A stretch of 8,000 bases of DNA from Actinomycetota bacterium (GTDB taxonomy: Bacteria > Actinomycetota > Humimicrobiia > Humimicrobiales > Humimicrobiaceae), in assembly GCA_003563375.1 (NCBI GenBank), contig PWSB01000207.1:1-8000 (forward strand), in the 5' to 3' direction. Made by a program: the position numbers and the translations under genes. Position 1 is the first letter of the stretch; each line of letters starts with the position of its first letter. Positions 6,579-8,000 of the stretch are shown one piece after another. Below the pieces are notes generated by a model. It saw only the letters and a program-made list of their open reading frames with translations. It was not told where the DNA came from and did not search any database.

Positions 6579-6607
6579 AATATAGAAAATATGGTGTCAT
6601 ACATCAA
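6579..6607 (-). promoter_or_regulatory. Promoter of the LLM-GH15 operon
   Basis: On the minus strand TTGATG (6607-6602) and TATATT (6584-6579) are separated by exactly 17 bases, matching the sigma-70 consensus at 4 of 6 and 5 of 6 positions. The -10 box is about 60 bases before the LLM start codon, leaving an untranslated leader of roughly 50 bases that includes the AGGGG ribosome binding site. Confidence 0.6.
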
Positions 6608-6624
6608 TAAAGTTTTTTTTAGGG

Positions 6625-6658
6625 CCCTTTAAACAGGAAAAATCTCCCCCTGTAAGGG
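6625..6658. repeat. Bulged hairpin upstream of the operon promoter
   Basis: CCCTT (6625-6629) and ACAGG (6633-6637), separated by a TAA bulge, pair with CCTGT (6649-6653) and AAGGG (6654-6658) across an 11-base loop. A T8 run (6613-6620) lies before it on the plus strand, so on the minus strand it becomes an A-run after the stem rather than a terminator T-tract. It lies upstream of the operon's -35 box and could be a regulator site; function unknown. Confidence 0.4.
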
Positions 6659-6659
6659 T

Positions 6660-6690
6660 TAGATTTAATCTATTGGGAAATGCTTAGATT
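6660..6690. promoter_or_regulatory. TAGATT palindrome and third half-site, possible operator
   Basis: TAGATT (6660-6665) and AATCTA (6667-6672) form a perfect 6-bp palindrome around a single T. A further TAGATT follows at 6685-6690, 25 bases on from the first. The position, between divergent transcription units, suits a dimeric regulator, but no regulator gene is in the window and AT-rich palindromes can arise by chance. Confidence 0.3.
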
Positions 6691-6834
6691 AAGGCTATCA
6701 CAATATTAATATCTACTGTATTATTAGAATAAAAATTTAGTAGCCTTCGAGGTTTTTTCTATTAAAGCTTATATCCAGAAAAACTTAGGTAATAGCGAAA
6801 CTGGCTAAAGAGGCAGGGTTGAAAGGGGATTAGG

Positions 6835-7380
6835 ATGAGCGATAATATTGTAAAAGAGCAGGGGGAATTCCATAAAGAGGTATCTGAACTTATAGAAATA
6901 ATTGAAAACATTTGGCTATCTATTAAAGCCCGGGAGGCAGCTGCTGATAAGCTTGTCAATATTGGCGGTGAATTGGCTATCAAGGCTTTGTCCTTGCTGG
7001 CAAAAAACAAAGAGATCGCAGTAAGAGCATTAGCATATGCATCTCTACGTAATATGGTAACTCAGCTACCTGAAGGGAAAGTTAAGTTTTTAGAAAGGGC
7101 ATCTAAAAAATATGACAGGGATTTAAAGACAATCAAACAGCAAACCAAACCACTAAATTCAGCACTAAAATCTGCTGAAATTTGGGGTAAAAAGAACGGT
7201 TATCCTTTATATGAGAAATATCCGCAATACGAAAAAATCCATATGATTGGTGAGAAAATCAATCAAATAGGAGGGCATAGCGGAATGTGGATACCCTACA
7301 ATAATATCCTAGAAAATAATCGTATGGCTGCAAGCTTCCTAGAGGGTATGTGGCATGGTATAGGAACCTGGCAGAGGTAA
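6835..7380 (+). CDS. HEAT-like repeat protein, function unknown
   Basis: A 181-residue soluble protein with no signal peptide or membrane helix. The start is well supported by GAAAGGGG six bases before the ATG. Residues 1-28 are a helical, Glu-rich lead-in. Residues about 30-76 (KAREAAADKLVNIGG, ELAIKALSLLAKNKEIAVRALAYASLRNM) look like one or two HEAT/armadillo-type helical repeats, which usually serve as protein-binding surfaces. Residues 85-118 are Lys-rich and may be helical. The C-terminal part (about 121-181) is different: rich in Tyr, Trp, Gly and Asn, with HMIGEKINQIGGHSGMWIPY and GMWHGIGTWQR, which looks like a compact conserved segment, though I cannot name it. It is divergent from the LLM-GH15 operon and not clearly linked to it in function. 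Confidence 0.75.
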   Translation: MSDNIVKEQGEFHKEVSELIEIIENIWLSIKAREAAADKLVNIGGELAIKALSLLAKNKEIAVRALAYASLRNMVTQLPEGKVKFLERASKKYDRDLKTIKQQTKPLNSALKSAEIWGKKNGYPLYEKYPQYEKIHMIGEKINQIGGHSGMWIPYNNILENNRMAASFLEGMWHGIGTWQR

Positions 7381-7577
7381 CTTTTTTATTAGTTTATTAT
7401 AACAAGGTGAGGCCCAGGTTAATTATGCAGATATGGTGCAGCAGTAAAACTTTTTCCTTTGAATAACGGCAGCATATAATTTATATTTATCATAGTCAGT
7501 ACATCTACTGCTGCCTCATAATTTCTCTCATTATTTGAACCTTGAAAACTAGAGGAGTTGGCACCTTAGATGATGAT
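7381..7577. other. Short intergenic region upstream of the ssb remnant
   Basis: GCAGCAGTA (7438-7446) and TACTGCTGC (7506-7514) are perfect inverted repeats 59 bases apart. A TATAAT (7475-7480) lies between them but has no -35 partner at a normal distance. AGAGGAG occurs near 7552-7558, rather far from the ATG at 7578. A frame ending at 7447 reads QGEAQVNYADMVQQ, which may be another gene scrap. A T6 run follows the HEAT-like gene with only a 4-bp stem before it. Confidence 0.45.
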
Positions 7578-7796
7578 ATGAAGAACCTCTTTCTAGGAAA
7601 TCTGACCAAAGATAAGGATTGGGACAAACCGAGATCTCTATGGCTGTAAACAAAAACTTCAACAGCAGCCGGGGAGCAAATATTCAAGACCGTAGATTAT
7701 GTGTCTTTGAGCTGCTTTAATACACTTGCCCATAACTGTGCTTGTAGTTTAAAGAAGGGCAGCAGGGTACTGGTAGCCAGCTTATAGTTTGACGAA
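7578..7796 (+). pseudogene. ssb: Broken single-stranded DNA-binding protein gene
   Basis: SSB proteins coat single-stranded DNA in replication, repair and recombination through an OB fold. From ATG 7578 the frame reads MKNLFLGNLTKDKDWDKPR, matching the usual SSB start (VILIGNLTKDPELRYTPSG) with some residues apparently missing. It then shifts to a second frame at about 7634, ISMAVNKNFNSSRG (7634-7675), the SSB strand FxLAVNRNF. From about 7671 the first frame resumes with EQIFKTVDYVSLSCFNTLAH and LKKGSRVLVASL (7749-7784), the family's core KYLKKGSRVLVEG. An amber codon (7785-7787) replaces the Gln usually found in the next LQ, followed by FDE. The rest of the OB fold and the acidic tail are not recognisable. 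There is no rpsF or rpsR beside it, so it may be a second, accessory or phage-derived copy that has decayed. Confidence 0.82.
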
Positions 7797-8000
7797 GTGA
7801 TGGTACCTGGAAACTGTGTACTTATGCCCTGAAGGGAAATGGGCTTTAAAAACAAAAAGTTTTTAAAATAATAGAAATGGTAGTAAACGGTCAGTAGAAG
7901 TTTCCTCCTGGTTGAAGTCTGCCCCATGCTTTTAAATTTATAGAATGCCTCTCCTTGGAACTCTTTTACATTCCTGGGAAGTTCTGTTTTTGCAAATCAT
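7797..8000. other. Window end, no gene seen
   Basis: No supportable gene. The first part probably holds the decayed 3' end of ssb. TTTAAAAAC (7845-7853) and GTTTTTAAA (7859-7867) form a perfect 9-bp hairpin with a 5-base A loop. GCCC (7826-7829) with GGGC (7841-7844) just before it could form a small second stem. This pair may have been the terminator of the former ssb gene; AT-rich composition makes chance possible. Confidence 0.4.

Larger units (their letters stand above)
6519..6834. other. Divergent intergenic regulatory region
   Basis: This gap separates the minus-strand LLM-GH15 operon from the plus-strand HEAT-like gene. It holds the operon promoter, a bulged hairpin (6625-6658) and a TAGATT palindrome (6660-6672). 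For the plus-strand gene I see only weak promoter matches, such as TTGGGA (6673-6678) with TATCAC (6696-6701) at 17 bases. GAAAGGGG (6821-6828) is a strong ribosome binding site for the gene at 6835. No open frame here looks coding. Confidence 0.6.

Noticed and set aside
7505..7687. Minus-strand open frame of 60 codons
   Set aside because: It overlaps the 5' part of the ssb remnant on the opposite strand and shows no motif or ribosome binding site.
7697..7927. Minus-strand open frame of 76 codons at the window end
   Set aside because: It is antisense to the ssb remnant, whose LKKGSRVLV core on the plus strand is far more informative.

Overview
This is an AT-rich stretch of a bacterial chromosome. 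Purine-rich Shine-Dalgarno sequences, a lipoprotein signal peptide, a TadE-type pseudopilin remnant and a bacterial-type ssb remnant point to a bacterium. The gene set (short-chain glucan or trehalose hydrolase, luciferase-like flavin enzyme, FN3 lipoprotein, Tad pilus relic) would suit a poorly cultured low-GC anaerobe, but nothing in the window fixes the phylum. Coding density is low: six supportable intact genes cover roughly 65% of the window, and the rest is intergenic DNA and gene remains.

Layout. 22-381 (+) is a broken TadE-like pseudopilin gene, readable across one amber stop and two frameshifts. 530-751 (-) is a small hydrophilic protein of unknown function. 752-1392 has no convincing gene but holds a perfect 10-bp stem-loop. 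1393-2616 (+) encodes a secreted lipoprotein with an FN3-like domain, an acidic repeat linker and a beta-rich C-terminal domain. 2617-3129 is non-coding and ends in a GC-rich inverted repeat that looks like a REP element or a terminator. 3130-3477 (+) is a small single-span membrane protein. The strand then switches: 6518-3658 (-) is a tight two-gene operon with a recognisable promoter, in which an LLM-class flavin oxidoreductase overlaps by one base a GH15 glycosidase (glucoamylase or trehalase type). Divergent from it, 6835-7380 (+) encodes a HEAT-like protein of unknown function. Finally 7578-7796 (+) is a broken ssb gene, recoverable only by shifting frame twice.

The one clear functional unit is the LLM-GH15 operon. 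An inverting GH15 enzyme in the cytoplasm would release glucose from trehalose or short alpha-glucans, and the co-translated flavin enzyme, whose family relatives include F420-dependent sugar-phosphate dehydrogenases, may act on a product or on a linked redox step. The pattern of intact central genes flanked by decayed tadE and ssb copies suggests an accessory or eroding region. I found no CRISPR array, tRNA, rRNA, transposase or defence cassette, and no strong case for an entirely new system.
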